64,000 nucleotides of DNA from Lachnospiraceae bacterium (GTDB lineage Bacteria; Bacillota; Clostridia; Lachnospirales; Lachnospiraceae): contig DNUZ01000024.1 in the NCBI GenBank assembly GCA_003507655.1, positions 1 through 64,000 of the forward strand, given 5' to 3'. Below the pieces are notes generated by a model. The model was not told the DNA's origin. It made no database searches and saw nothing but the letters and a program-made list of their open reading frames with translations. Positions 35,948 to 44,546 of the stretch are shown piece by piece. The position numbers and the translations under genes are program-made. Position 1 is the first letter of the stretch, and every line of letters starts with the position of its first letter.

Positions 35948-35979
35948 AACTTGAACAAACAAGTTCTCGGAGGTATACT
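35948..35979 (+). promoter_or_regulatory. Promoter with overlapping dyad for the ART-like module
   Basis: TTGAAC (35951-35956), 17 bp, TATACT (35974-35979). The dyad AACTTG-AACAAA-CAAGTT (35948-35965) lies over the -35 box, a suitable place for repression by the HTH-containing first gene or its partner. Confidence 0.6.
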
Positions 35980-36004
35980 ATAACTATAAAAGGAGTGGAT
36001 GTGA

Positions 36005-36856
36005 ATGATTAAAGTTGCATGTGATTATAATATCAAAGAGGACATAGGTTTTATATTAGAATCAGAAAAGATAAATAATATAGAGTTTGCTGAAAGGGCA
36101 AAAGTTTCACGGACTACATTGGAAGGAATAGTGAAAAAAGGCATAGCCAGAGATGATGTCTGCGAAAAAATATATGCTTACGCATATAATAATAAATATA
36201 GGATTAATTCGGTTAAGGAAGAATTAATAAAAGAAAAATACCGAGATGTATTATTTCATGGCTCTAAGAAGGGTTTGTCAGAAATATCAATTTCTGATTC
36301 GAGGGAGAACTGTGACTTTGGAAAAGGATTTTATCTGGGGGAGACATATAATCAAGCATTGTCGTTTGTATGTGAAAAAGAAAAATCTTGTGTGTATTCG
36401 TTTAGATATTCGCTTTTGGATTTGAAAATAAAGAAATTTGAATGTGATTTGGAATGGATGCTTGCTATTTGCTATTATAGAGGAACATTGGGAGAATATG
36501 TCTCGAATTCGATGGTTAGGGAAATAGTGAATGAGATTGAAAAGGCAGATATAGTTATAGCACCGATTGCGGATAACAAGATGTTTTATATTATGGCTCA
36601 ATTTACGGAAGGTGAAATCAATGCTGATGTTGCACTTCATTCATTGTCGGCATCTAAATTGGGACGTCAATTTATTTTTAAAACAGAAAAAGCTTTGCAG
36701 AATTTAGTGCCAATCGAAAAGTATTATTTATCGGTTCCGGAACGTAAAGATTGTAGGAAGGTCTTAAATGAGCGAAGTTATGAAATAGATACAAAATTAA
36801 AACTGGCAAAAAGAGAATTTAAAACAGGTTTGTATATTGAGGAAATATTAAAATGA
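36005..36856 (+). CDS. HTH + DUF3990-like ADP-ribosyltransferase-fold protein, candidate toxin
   Basis: A 283-residue protein. Residues 1-65 look like a small helix-turn-helix domain (FAERAKVSRTTLEGIVKKG). Residues 80-260 resemble DUF3990, a family in the ADP-ribosyltransferase fold: FHGSKKGL with His85, then DFGKGFYLGETYNQAL with Tyr110, and W151/acidic positions later. This is the H-Y-x pattern of PARP/diphtheria-type enzymes. The start follows AAAGGAG. It overlaps the next gene by 4 bp. The region is clearly richer in AT codons (AAA, ATA, TTA) than its ribosomal-protein neighbours, suggesting transfer. I infer a toxin of a two-gene system; the target is unknown. Confidence 0.7.
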   Translation: MIKVACDYNIKEDIGFILESEKINNIEFAERAKVSRTTLEGIVKKGIARDDVCEKIYAYAYNNKYRINSVKEELIKEKYRDVLFHGSKKGLSEISISDSRENCDFGKGFYLGETYNQALSFVCEKEKSCVYSFRYSLLDLKIKKFECDLEWMLAICYYRGTLGEYVSNSMVREIVNEIEKADIVIAPIADNKMFYIMAQFTEGEINADVALHSLSASKLGRQFIFKTEKALQNLVPIEKYYLSVPERKDCRKVLNERSYEIDTKLKLAKREFKTGLYIEEILK

Positions 36857-37332
36857 GACAATTTGATCATAACGGATTAATGCTTGCTGAGTATCAAGGA
36901 AAATTATTTGAACGATCAAATGAATTGGATTGTTCAACAGCGGTATTTATTAGAAGATTTTTACATTCAGATTTATTATCAAAATTAGATTCCAATAATT
37001 CATCGTCTTTATCACTCGATGTGTGCGAGGGAATCAATAGTATTTTAGAACAATTTGGTGACACAGATTATGGGAAAGTGAAATACTCTAAAAGTGCACT
37101 GTTTTGGATAGGGTATATGTATAGATATATTTCATATACAAGGGAACAATCTACAAAATTCATTATGCAGCTTTTCAATTACAGACAAATGAATGATGTT
37201 TATTATTCGTTTCATACGCAGGATCCGGAGTGGTGTATCAAAAGTTTGTTAGAAATTAATAAGCTGTCGGAAAATATATTTGATAATAATGCCAGATTAA
37301 AGCAGATTATTAGGGAACACGGGAATTATTAA
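36853..37332 (+). CDS. Partner of the ART-like protein, candidate antitoxin, unknown family
   Basis: A 159-residue, mainly helical soluble protein with no motif I recognise. The start codon overlaps the stop of the ART-like gene (ATGA), so the two are made together. It includes a Ser-rich turn (LDSNNSSSLSLDVC) and aromatic clusters (FWIGYMYRYISY, YYSFHTQDPEW). Size, coupling and shared AT-rich composition fit the immunity/antitoxin role of a toxin-antitoxin pair, but nothing in the sequence proves this. No terminator is evident before the marR promoter at 37364. Confidence 0.6.
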   Translation: MRQFDHNGLMLAEYQGKLFERSNELDCSTAVFIRRFLHSDLLSKLDSNNSSSLSLDVCEGINSILEQFGDTDYGKVKYSKSALFWIGYMYRYISYTREQSTKFIMQLFNYRQMNDVYYSFHTQDPEWCIKSLLEINKLSENIFDNNARLKQIIREHGNY

Positions 37333-37363
37333 CTTGTATGCATAAAATCGTCCAATCCCCCTC

Positions 37364-37427
37364 TTGACATCCCCATTCCCTATGTTATAATAAGTCTACA
37401 AACAGTTAGTATACAAACAATTAGCAT
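37364..37427 (+). promoter_or_regulatory. marR promoter with tandem 15-bp direct repeat
   Basis: TTGACA (37364-37369), 16 bp, TATAAT (37386-37391). Just downstream, ACAAACAGTTAGTAT (37398-37412) and ACAAACAATTAGCAT (37413-37427) are head-to-tail copies with two differences, placed where MarR autoregulation would occur. Confidence 0.7.
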
Positions 37428-37453
37428 GCCAATACAAAAACAAAGGAGCCACT

Positions 37454-37909
37454 ATGGAAAATTCCCTACACTACAAACTGCGGATCTGCCATACGAACTG
37501 TCAGAAAAGCATTGTTATAGATATCAAGAGCAAAACCGATTTAAGACCCGGTGAACCCAAAATCCTGGAATTTTTAGCGGAGCATGAGCCATGTGAACAG
37601 AAAGTTATTGCGGCAGGCTGTAATCTGGATTCAGCATCGGTAACAGGAATTTTAGGAAGAATGGAAAAACGTGAACTGATAAAACGGGAAACAAAAAACG
37701 GAAATCGCAGGTCGTTGTATGTTTCAAGGACAGAACATGGAGAACAAATGACAGAAGTGGTGGAAGAGACATTTACATTCGTGGACAAGCGGGCAGTGGA
37801 AGGGCTGACAAAAGCGGAGGTCAAAGAACTGGAACGTTTGTTAGAGCGGGTAAGTCAGAATCTTGTGGCTCTATCGGAGGAACAAAAGAATGAAGAGCGA
37901 ACTACATAA
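37454..37909 (+). CDS. MarR-family transcriptional regulator
   Basis: A 151-residue winged-helix protein. The recognition region is near residues 55-75 (AGCNLDSASVTGILGRMEKRELIKRE), followed by the beta-wing TKNGNRRSLYVSRTEHG. It is translated from ATG after AAAGGAG and overlaps the downstream YczE-like membrane gene by 20 bp, so it probably regulates that transporter-like protein. The effector is unknown. Confidence 0.9.
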   Translation: MENSLHYKLRICHTNCQKSIVIDIKSKTDLRPGEPKILEFLAEHEPCEQKVIAAGCNLDSASVTGILGRMEKRELIKRETKNGNRRSLYVSRTEHGEQMTEVVEETFTFVDKRAVEGLTKAEVKELERLLERVSQNLVALSEEQKNEERTT

Positions 37910-38576
37910 AAAAATCAGAGAAGAAAACTATGCGATAAGATTCCTTGTCTATATCGTGGGATTGTTTATTATGACATTGGGAATTTCATTATCGGTCAAA
38001 TCGAATCTGGGCGTGTCGCCGGTCAGCTCTATCCCATATACCATCACCTGTATCACAGGGCTTGAAATGGGAAAGGCAACGATACTTTTTCATATCGTGC
38101 TGGTCGTGATGCAGATACTCATTTTAAGAAAAGCCTTTCAGATGAAAAACCTGTTGCAGGTCGTCGTCGGAGTCATCTTTGGTTACTTTACCACCTTTTC
38201 AAATTATCTGTTTTCCTTTTTGCCAACGCCGGAGCATATGACGGTGCGGCTGCTGATGATGCTTGGCAGCACGGTACTGATTGCGGTGGGAATCTTTTTT
38301 TATCTGCCGGCAGACATCGTGCCGTTAGCGGGGGAAGGAGCGATGAAAGCAGTATCGGATACAATGCATATCGCATTTAATAAAGTAAAAGTCGGATTTG
38401 ATATTTCTATGGTTATTATTTCGCTGATATCCTGTCTGGTGGCATTGGGAACGCTTGGCTCAGTCGGGGTCGGAACCATCATAGCAGCAGTGCTGGTCGG
38501 TTCGGTACTTGGAGTCATTACCGGATGGTTTGGTGAAAAACGCGATAAGATCTTACAAGGAACGCCTTCTGAATAG
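37890..38576 (+). CDS. YczE/YitT-like integral membrane protein (DUF6198 type)
   Basis: A 228-residue protein with five to six hydrophobic segments. MTLGISLSVKSNLGVSPVSSIPYT near residue 30 is the family motif. ATG 37890 follows CGGAGGAAC and lies inside the marR reading frame. Function of the family is unclear; a B. subtilis member lies next to the surfactin operon and affects synthesis of lipopeptides. The end of the gene forms part of the hairpin in front of dpaA. Confidence 0.82.
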   Translation: MKSELHKKIREENYAIRFLVYIVGLFIMTLGISLSVKSNLGVSPVSSIPYTITCITGLEMGKATILFHIVLVVMQILILRKAFQMKNLLQVVVGVIFGYFTTFSNYLFSFLPTPEHMTVRLLMMLGSTVLIAVGIFFYLPADIVPLAGEGAMKAVSDTMHIAFNKVKVGFDISMVIISLISCLVALGTLGSVGVGTIIAAVLVGSVLGVITGWFGEKRDKILQGTPSE

Positions 38577-38607
38577 TTTCATATACTGAAACTATGGGAG
38601 GCGTTTC
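38559..38607 (+). promoter_or_regulatory. Hairpin holding the dpaA ribosome site
   Basis: GGAACGCCTTC (38559-38569, in the last codons of the upstream gene) pairs with GGGAGGCGTTTC (38596-38607); inside, ATAGTTTCA pairs with TGAAACTAT. The 3' arm contains GGAGG, the ribosome site for ATG 38611. Read-through transcripts from the upstream gene would have this site masked. Confidence 0.6.
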
Positions 38608-38610
38608 TAT

Positions 38611-39399
38611 ATGGAAAAAAACGTATTATGTGTCAAAAACCGGGATGCAAGGCAGCAGTACCTTGCACAGATGTTACTTGAAGATGGTTGTCAGGTTACG
38701 CTTTGCGAAGAAAAATGCCGGGAACTTGGCGAATATGAACTGGTACTGCTTCCGGTAGTGACGGCAAAGTTAGATTTAAAGCAGATGATATGCCAACTTC
38801 AGAAAGGACAGCGTGTTTTTGGCGGTAATCTCCCGGAGTTTTTTCAGGATGCCTGCATGGAAAAAGGCGTAAGCTGTTATGATTATATGGAAGAAGAGAC
38901 GATTGCAGTAAAAAATGCAGTTGCAACGGCAGAAGGAGCAATTGCCGAGGCAATCTGTTTTTCGGAGGAGACCTTGTATGGTGCAAAAGTGTTAGTAACA
39001 GGATATGGAAGATGCGGAAGAGTCCTTGCAGACCGGCTCTGCGGGATGCGGTGTGAAGTCACCGTATTAGAACAGGAACCGGAAAAAAGGGCGATCGCAG
39101 AAATCAGCGGCTGCCATAGTGTTCAAAATATAGAAGAGATCCTGACAGAACACACGGCAGGAGAGTATCGCTTCTTATTCCATACAATTCCGGTAATGAT
39201 ATGGAAGGAAGCTGCGTTAAAAGAACTTCCGGCAGGAATGACGATCATAGATATCGCATCCGGCGGGGGCGGCGTGGATCATGACTACTGTCAGTGCCAC
39301 GGTATCCGGGCAAAACTCTGTCCGGGGCTTCCGGGAAAATATGCACCAAAGACATCGGCAAAAATTTTGCATGAATATATCACAGAGCAATGCAGATAG
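38611..39399 (+). CDS. dpaA: Dipicolinate synthase subunit A
   Basis: A 262-residue SpoVFA homologue, somewhat shorter than the roughly 295-residue Bacillus protein. The C-terminal Rossmann domain has VLVTGYGRCGRVLA near residue 128, IIDIASGGGGVD near 210 and CPGLPGKYAPKTSA near 233, all characteristic. With subunit B it makes dipicolinic acid for the spore core from the dihydrodipicolinate branch of lysine synthesis, in the mother cell. This implies that the organism sporulates. I see no clear sigma-K promoter in the short upstream gap. Confidence 0.92.
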   Translation: MEKNVLCVKNRDARQQYLAQMLLEDGCQVTLCEEKCRELGEYELVLLPVVTAKLDLKQMICQLQKGQRVFGGNLPEFFQDACMEKGVSCYDYMEEETIAVKNAVATAEGAIAEAICFSEETLYGAKVLVTGYGRCGRVLADRLCGMRCEVTVLEQEPEKRAIAEISGCHSVQNIEEILTEHTAGEYRFLFHTIPVMIWKEAALKELPAGMTIIDIASGGGGVDHDYCQCHGIRAKLCPGLPGKYAPKTSAKILHEYITEQCR

Positions 39400-39408
39400 G
39401 AGGAGCAT

Positions 39409-39999
39409 ATGGAGACGGAAAAAAGCTGTAAAATAGGTTTTGCAATAACCGGTTCCTTTTGTACCCATGAAAAAATAAAAGAAATCATACAAGACATGGT
39501 TGATGATGGTATGGACATCATCCCGATTTTTTCGGAAAACGTACAGACCATAGACAGTCGTTTTGGAAAAGCAGAAGTATTTACCGAACAAATAGAAGAA
39601 ATGACAGGGCATATGGGCATACGTTCCATACAGGCTGCAGAGCCGATCGGACCGAACGGAAATCTGGATGCAATGGTCATTGCACCCTGTACCGGAAATA
39701 CAATGGCAAAATTATGTGGCGGTATTACCGATACGCCTGTTTTGATGGCAGCCAAGGCACATCTTAGAAATGAAAGACCGCTGATTCTTGCAGTTTCTAC
39801 GAATGATGCACTGGGTATTAATTTTCGGAATCTTGGAATGTTAGCCAATATGAAAAACATCTATTTGGTGCCGTTTGGACAGGATAATTATGAAAAAAAA
39901 CCCAAGTCCATGATCGCACATGTAGAGCTGATACCGGACACAATCAAAGAAGCGTTGCAGGGCAGACAGCTTCAACCGATGGTACGCTCGCCTTTTTGA
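39409..39999 (+). CDS. dpaB: Dipicolinate synthase subunit B (flavoprotein family)
   Basis: A 196-residue SpoVFB homologue of normal length. GFAITGSFCTHEK at the start, MVIAPCTGNTMAKLCGGITDTPVLMAAKAHLRN near residue 83 and STNDALG near residue 127 match the HFCD-like flavoprotein fold. It acts as a complex with DpaA. It begins 9 bp after dpaA with AGGAGGAGC before ATG. Confidence 0.95.
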   Translation: METEKSCKIGFAITGSFCTHEKIKEIIQDMVDDGMDIIPIFSENVQTIDSRFGKAEVFTEQIEEMTGHMGIRSIQAAEPIGPNGNLDAMVIAPCTGNTMAKLCGGITDTPVLMAAKAHLRNERPLILAVSTNDALGINFRNLGMLANMKNIYLVPFGQDNYEKKPKSMIAHVELIPDTIKEALQGRQLQPMVRSPF

Positions 40000-40090
40000 C
40001 GTAAAAACATTGGAAATATAGATAGAATAGACAAAAAAGAAGGAAAAAATATGACATAATGACATAAAGAAGAAAAAGCAGAAAATATTT

Positions 40091-40119
40091 TTGAAATTCC
40101 TACGATATCGTAGTATAAT
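40091..40119 (+). promoter_or_regulatory. Promoter with a perfect 14-bp palindrome filling the spacer
   Basis: TTGAAA (40091-40096), 17-bp spacer, TATAAT (40114-40119). CTACGATATCGTAG (40100-40113) is a perfect palindrome abutting the -10 box, a likely repressor operator for the PocR-domain gene. Confidence 0.7.
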
Positions 40120-40155
40120 AGAATCAATAGAAAGTTATGGAACGGAGGATGAAGC

Positions 40156-40959
40156 ATGGGCATGAATATCTCAGATTTTTTTGACATGGATGTATTGATT
40201 CAGATTTTGACAGACTGGTCCACTGCAACGGGAATTGGAATTATCGCTGTTGATGAAAAGGGCGAATATATGATGGACCCGATTGGCTGGAAAGATTTCT
40301 GTATGAAATACACAAGAGGAACAAAGGAAGGATTACGCCGATGTGTAAAATGTGATCAGGAAGGTCAGGGAGTATATTTCTGTCATGCAGGACTGATAGA
40401 TTTTACGGCAGACATCAAGATTGGTGATCATTTTATCGGAAAATTAGTCGGAGGACAGGTATTACCACAGCCACCTGATGAAGAGCATTTCCGTAATCTT
40501 GCTGTAGAGCTTGGAATCGACCCGGATGAGTATATCGAAGCATTGCAGGATATTACCGTTAGAACCGAGGAAGAGATCCGTGCTTCAGCAAAACTGTTAG
40601 ACGAGGTAGTCAATATCGTTGTGAACTCCCAGTATGTACGGAAAAAAGACGAAGACTTAATCTTAATCTTTGATCAGGAGATTGATAAGGCATCCGACCT
40701 GATCCGTGAGATCAACGGCAAGTCCTGTGAACTGGATAAGATTGAAGGCCGTCAGAGAATCCTCGGATTGAATGCATCCATTGAAGCTGCAAGAGCCGGA
40801 GAATTCGGAAAAGGATTCAGTGTAGTAGCAAAAGAAGTTGGAGACTTAGCAACAAGTTCAGGAACGATCAATAAGTCTATCAAAGAATCATTAAAGAATC
40901 TGACTACAGTTATTGATAAGATGGAAGAGTCCAAGAGCAAATCTGAGAAAGAAGACTAG
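40156..40959 (+). CDS. PocR-type sensor with truncated MCP signalling tail (soluble)
   Basis: A 267-residue cytoplasmic protein with no membrane segment. Residues about 5-165 form a PocR ligand-binding domain with Cys-rich elements (RRCVKCDQEGQGVYFCHAG) and FIGKLVGGQVLP. Residues about 175-260 are the tip of a methyl-accepting chemotaxis signalling domain, with LGLNASIEAARAGEFGKGF. HAMP and most of the long coiled coil are absent. It may feed a ligand signal to CheA/CheW arrays or to another partner. GGAGGATG precedes the ATG. Confidence 0.85.
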   Translation: MGMNISDFFDMDVLIQILTDWSTATGIGIIAVDEKGEYMMDPIGWKDFCMKYTRGTKEGLRRCVKCDQEGQGVYFCHAGLIDFTADIKIGDHFIGKLVGGQVLPQPPDEEHFRNLAVELGIDPDEYIEALQDITVRTEEEIRASAKLLDEVVNIVVNSQYVRKKDEDLILIFDQEIDKASDLIREINGKSCELDKIEGRQRILGLNASIEAARAGEFGKGFSVVAKEVGDLATSSGTINKSIKESLKNLTTVIDKMEESKSKSEKED

Positions 40960-40978
40960 AAATCAGAACAGAAAATAC

Positions 40979-41010
40979 CCCCACCATTTGAGAATGGTGG
41001 GGATTTTTTG
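40979..41010 (+). terminator. Strong terminator after the PocR-MCP gene
   Basis: CCCCACCATT (40979-40988) pairs with AATGGTGGGG (40993-41002), four-base loop, then ATTTTTT. It can also serve the converging asnB only weakly (A run is short on that side). Confidence 0.92.
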
Positions 41011-41025
41011 CTCTATAGGAAGCAT

Positions 41026-42879
41026 TTATAAAAGGATTGCAACCTGATACTTTTTTAACCAATAGTTGATCTGCAACAGATAAGCAGTCATCTGCGGTCC
41101 TGCCATAAGCTGACCGTACCATGGAGCACCGTAGTCCTTTGGATGATCTAAGAAAAGCAGCACTGTTTCTTTGTCCACAAGCTGTAAGATCGGTTCGTTT
41201 GCGGAGGACAGGACATCTTTTAAGCGTTCACAAAGCAGTGCTTCATAAGCAGGGTGGTAAGTCTTCGGATAAGGACTTTTTTTGCGGAAAAGGATCTCAT
41301 CCGGCAGCAGTCCCTTAGAAGCCTGTCGAAGTACATTTTTGACAGTACCGTCTTTAGCTTTCATTTCCCACGGAACATTAAAAATATATTCTACAAGAGC
41401 ACGGTCGGCAAACGGAACACGGGCTTCTAAGCCGGAATGCATACTGGTGCGGTCCATGCGGTTTAAAAGAGTCTGCATAAAATAACGGATATTTAAGTAA
41501 CCGATCCTGCGGCGGTTCGATTCGATTTCATCTTCGGTCGGCAAAACCGCAATTTCAGATACCGAAGTATCATAGATTTTTTGCACATATTTTTCCATCT
41601 GTAAGGCATCAAGAAGTGAACCGGATAACAGGGACTGTCTTGGGGTAAGCGACGGAGTCCACGGAAACGTATTGCTCTTTAAGAATTCTTCACGGTGGAA
41701 CCATGGATAGCCGCCAAAGACTTCATCCGCACATTCGCCGGTCAACACGACCTTGTGGCTCTTGCTGACCTCCCTGCAAAAATAGAGAAGGGAAGAGTCA
41801 ATATCTGCCATGCATGGGAGGTCATGGGCATCGACCGATTCATAGAGCAGATCCGCCTGCGTCTGGTTGTCACAGGTCAGATAGTGATGGTTGCTCTTTA
41901 GGAAATCCACCATTTTTTTCACAAAAGGAGCATCCTGGGACGGCTGGAAGCTGTTGGACTTAAAATATTTGTCATTGTCTTTAAAATCAAAAGAAAATGT
42001 AGTCAGCTGTACCCCTTTTTTTCTAAGTTCGGCGGCACATACCGCCGAAACAACACTCGAATCCACGCCGCCGGAAAGGAACGTGCAGACCGGAACATCC
42101 GAGACAAGCTGACGGCGGATGGCATCGGTCAGAAGAAAACGCGTCTTTTCGATCGTATCTTCATAGGAATCGCGATGCGGCATCGAAGAGAGCCGCCAGT
42201 AATTTGTAAACTGCGTGCCATAGCGGTTATGCGACAGATAAAAGCCCGGTTTTAATTCGTGAATATTGCGAAAGACTGCACTGCCGGGACTTCTTGCAGG
42301 CCCCAGGGAAAAAATCTCGTTTAAACCATCAGAATCGACGGCAGCCTCGACATCCGGATAGCAGAACAATCCCTTGATTTCCGAAGAAAAGATCAAGGTG
42401 TCATTTAAAAAGGTATAAAACAGCGGTTTGACACCAAAATAGTCACGAAAGAGATAAATCGTTTCGTGACGTTCATCATATACGGCAAATGAAAAGATAC
42501 CGTCTACCTGTTTTACAAAGTCAGGACCGTATTCTAAAAAAGACAACAGCAGAACTTCCGTATCCGAGGTAGTACGGAAAGTATAGCCCAAAGAAGCAAG
42601 CTGCTGTTTTAGGTCCGGCAGATTATAAATCTCACCATTGAAGATCATCTGATACAAAAATCCGCCTGTTTCATATACCATCGGCTGGGAGCCGGTCTTT
42701 AAGTCGATAATGGACAATCTGGTGTGGGCAAGACCACAGCGTTTTGAGAGGGTAAAGCCACATTCATCAGGACCTCTGTGAAAGAGAACGGTTGTCATCT
42801 GTTTAAGGATCTGCTGATATTCTGCCTGATTCGCAGAGTAGTCAGCATAAGGGTTAAAAAAACCTGAAATACTGCACAT
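41026..42879 (-). CDS. asnB: Asparagine synthase (glutamine-hydrolysing)
   Basis: A 617-residue AsnB. The mature N terminus starts with Cys (Met-Cys-Ser-Ile-Ser-Gly), the Ntn nucleophile of the glutaminase domain; ATG at 42879 is therefore preferred over a GTG two codons earlier, and GGAGTG precedes it. GEIYNLPDL and FSFAVYDE follow. The synthetase domain has the pyrophosphate loop FLSGGVDSSVV near residue 248 and GECADEVFGGYPW near 370. It converts aspartate, glutamine and ATP to asparagine. The gene is monocistronic. Confidence 0.95.
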   Translation of the reverse strand: MCSISGFFNPYADYSANQAEYQQILKQMTTVLFHRGPDECGFTLSKRCGLAHTRLSIIDLKTGSQPMVYETGGFLYQMIFNGEIYNLPDLKQQLASLGYTFRTTSDTEVLLLSFLEYGPDFVKQVDGIFSFAVYDERHETIYLFRDYFGVKPLFYTFLNDTLIFSSEIKGLFCYPDVEAAVDSDGLNEIFSLGPARSPGSAVFRNIHELKPGFYLSHNRYGTQFTNYWRLSSMPHRDSYEDTIEKTRFLLTDAIRRQLVSDVPVCTFLSGGVDSSVVSAVCAAELRKKGVQLTTFSFDFKDNDKYFKSNSFQPSQDAPFVKKMVDFLKSNHHYLTCDNQTQADLLYESVDAHDLPCMADIDSSLLYFCREVSKSHKVVLTGECADEVFGGYPWFHREEFLKSNTFPWTPSLTPRQSLLSGSLLDALQMEKYVQKIYDTSVSEIAVLPTEDEIESNRRRIGYLNIRYFMQTLLNRMDRTSMHSGLEARVPFADRALVEYIFNVPWEMKAKDGTVKNVLRQASKGLLPDEILFRKKSPYPKTYHPAYEALLCERLKDVLSSANEPILQLVDKETVLLFLDHPKDYGAPWYGQLMAGPQMTAYLLQINYWLKKYQVAILL

Positions 42880-42994
42880 AGTCACTCCTGAAAAAAAGAA
42901 TTTTCTATTAGTTTATGAAAAAATGGTGGGGAGTATGCAGTGGATTGTGGTATAATAGAAATACAAAAGGACACTATAAAAAAGGGATGATTGT

Positions 42995-43795
42995 ATGATC
43001 AAATTAATCGCAACTGATGTAGATGGAACGCTTTGCAGAATCAGTACACCGAAGATCCATGAGGGATATTATGCAGCAGCACGGACACTTTTGGATAAGG
43101 GAGTAAAGTTTGTGGCAGCAAGCGGCCGCCAGTACCCGGCACTGGCACGTCTTTTTGATCCGGTACATGAGGAACTGCTTTATATAGCTGATAACGGGGC
43201 ACATGTGCGGGTGGAAAATAAAGACTTATATGTTTCAAAAATGGATTTAGAGACTTCCCACGAGTTAGTCCGGGATGTGCGTGCACTTGGAAACGGATGT
43301 GAATGTGCATACTGCGTTGCAGGAATCGCATATTTTTCACCGTTAGATCAGACGGTCTATCAGATTATGAAAGACAACATGCTCTATGAGTGTCGTATGG
43401 TGGATTCGTTAGAAGAACTTAAAGAGCCCTGTATCAAACTGACGGTTTTTCATCCGACAGATGCAGAAGGAGTGACTGCAAAGACCTTTGTTCCCAAATG
43501 GGAGGACCGCCTGCAGCTTGCATGCTCCGGTTTTACTTATGTCGATGTGATGAATAAGGGAACGAATAAGGGAAATTCCTTAAAAATGATACAGGACTAC
43601 TATGGTATTTCACCGGAAGAAACGATGACATTCGGAGATAATATCAATGACTTACAGATGTTTGAAAACGCTTATTACAGCTATGCGGTGGGAGATGCCA
43701 GACAGGAAGTCATCGACAGTGCACGTTTTACGGCACCGCCAATGAAAGAGGACGGAGTCCTTCAGGTACTTGAAAAACTGATCGATACATTATAG
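42995..43795 (+). CDS. Cof-type HAD-superfamily phosphatase
   Basis: A 266-residue HAD hydrolase of the Cof/IIB class. Motif I is TDVDGTL (residues 7-13), motif II is AASGRQ near 40, motif III the Lys of GTNKGNSLK near 190, and motif IV GDNINDLQMF near 214. Such enzymes dephosphorylate sugar phosphates, flavin precursors or PLP. A TATAAT with an upstream TG (extended -10) lies at 42951. Substrate unknown. Confidence 0.9.
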   Translation: MIKLIATDVDGTLCRISTPKIHEGYYAAARTLLDKGVKFVAASGRQYPALARLFDPVHEELLYIADNGAHVRVENKDLYVSKMDLETSHELVRDVRALGNGCECAYCVAGIAYFSPLDQTVYQIMKDNMLYECRMVDSLEELKEPCIKLTVFHPTDAEGVTAKTFVPKWEDRLQLACSGFTYVDVMNKGTNKGNSLKMIQDYYGISPEETMTFGDNINDLQMFENAYYSYAVGDARQEVIDSARFTAPPMKEDGVLQVLEKLIDTL

Positions 43796-43815
43796 GGCAA
43801 TCGGTTTGCAGATTA

Positions 43816-44520
43816 TTAATAATAAATCGTATATTTGCCATCGATGGACTCGTTCAGAGAGGATGAGATCCATTCGGTGGCTTTATCTACGTCTCTTGCT
43901 TCACAATAATTGCATAACGTATCGCTGTTAGTGTAGAGCTGTTCAATGCCATACATCCGGCAGAAACGCTCCCACAGTGAAATAACCGGTACTTTAAATG
44001 AAGTAAAGATCAAAGGAATCAGGGTATTTCCTGATAAAAATGCCAGTTCATGCTGAAAACGGAAAGCAAATTCTGCTGCTTCAGAAGTGGTTTTTGCGGT
44101 TTTCAGTGCCTCTACATAACTTCTTAGCAGATGGATTTCTTCATCTTTAGCTTCCGGCAGCCAGAGCCGGATCGCAAGGGAGTCTAAAGCAATACGAAGC
44201 TCTAAGATGGAGCGGACTTCCGCTTCACGGAGAATCCCGCCATTATAATTCATGATCGACATCAGGGTATCCATCGTACCGTCTCTGCGGTAATCAGCAA
44301 CAAAGGTGCCGACACGCGGTTTGATGATCAAAAAGCCTTTTCTGGCAAGTTCCGTAATGCCGGAATTAACGACAGCACGGCTGACCTGCATGGATTCTGC
44401 CAGTTCACGTTCCGGTGGAAGTTTTTCTCCAACCATCAGTCTTCCGGACAGGATCATCGTCTCTAATTCCTGTATAAATAATTCCTTTAATGAAGGTGCA
44501 TTCAGTTTTGAAAATTCCAT
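43816..44520 (-). CDS. GntR-family regulator, FadR/FCD subfamily
   Basis: A 234-residue regulator. The N-terminal winged helix contains LMVGEKLPPERELAESMQVSRAVVNSGITELARKGFL (residues about 22-60), and the C-terminal all-helical FCD domain shows the spaced Asp/His residues that bind a metal and a carboxylate effector (D.., H152-like and H..). It is divergent from the hypB operon, and two palindromes TGGTATGACCA flank the intergenic region, one close to each gene. This fits autoregulation plus control of the hypB operon. Confidence 0.9.
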   Translation of the reverse strand: MEFSKLNAPSLKELFIQELETMILSGRLMVGEKLPPERELAESMQVSRAVVNSGITELARKGFLIIKPRVGTFVADYRRDGTMDTLMSIMNYNGGILREAEVRSILELRIALDSLAIRLWLPEAKDEEIHLLRSYVEALKTAKTTSEAAEFAFRFQHELAFLSGNTLIPLIFTSFKVPVISLWERFCRMYGIEQLYTNSDTLCNYCEARDVDKATEWISSSLNESIDGKYTIYY

Positions 44521-44546
44521 TTGTAAAAATCACTTCCTTTTCTGAT

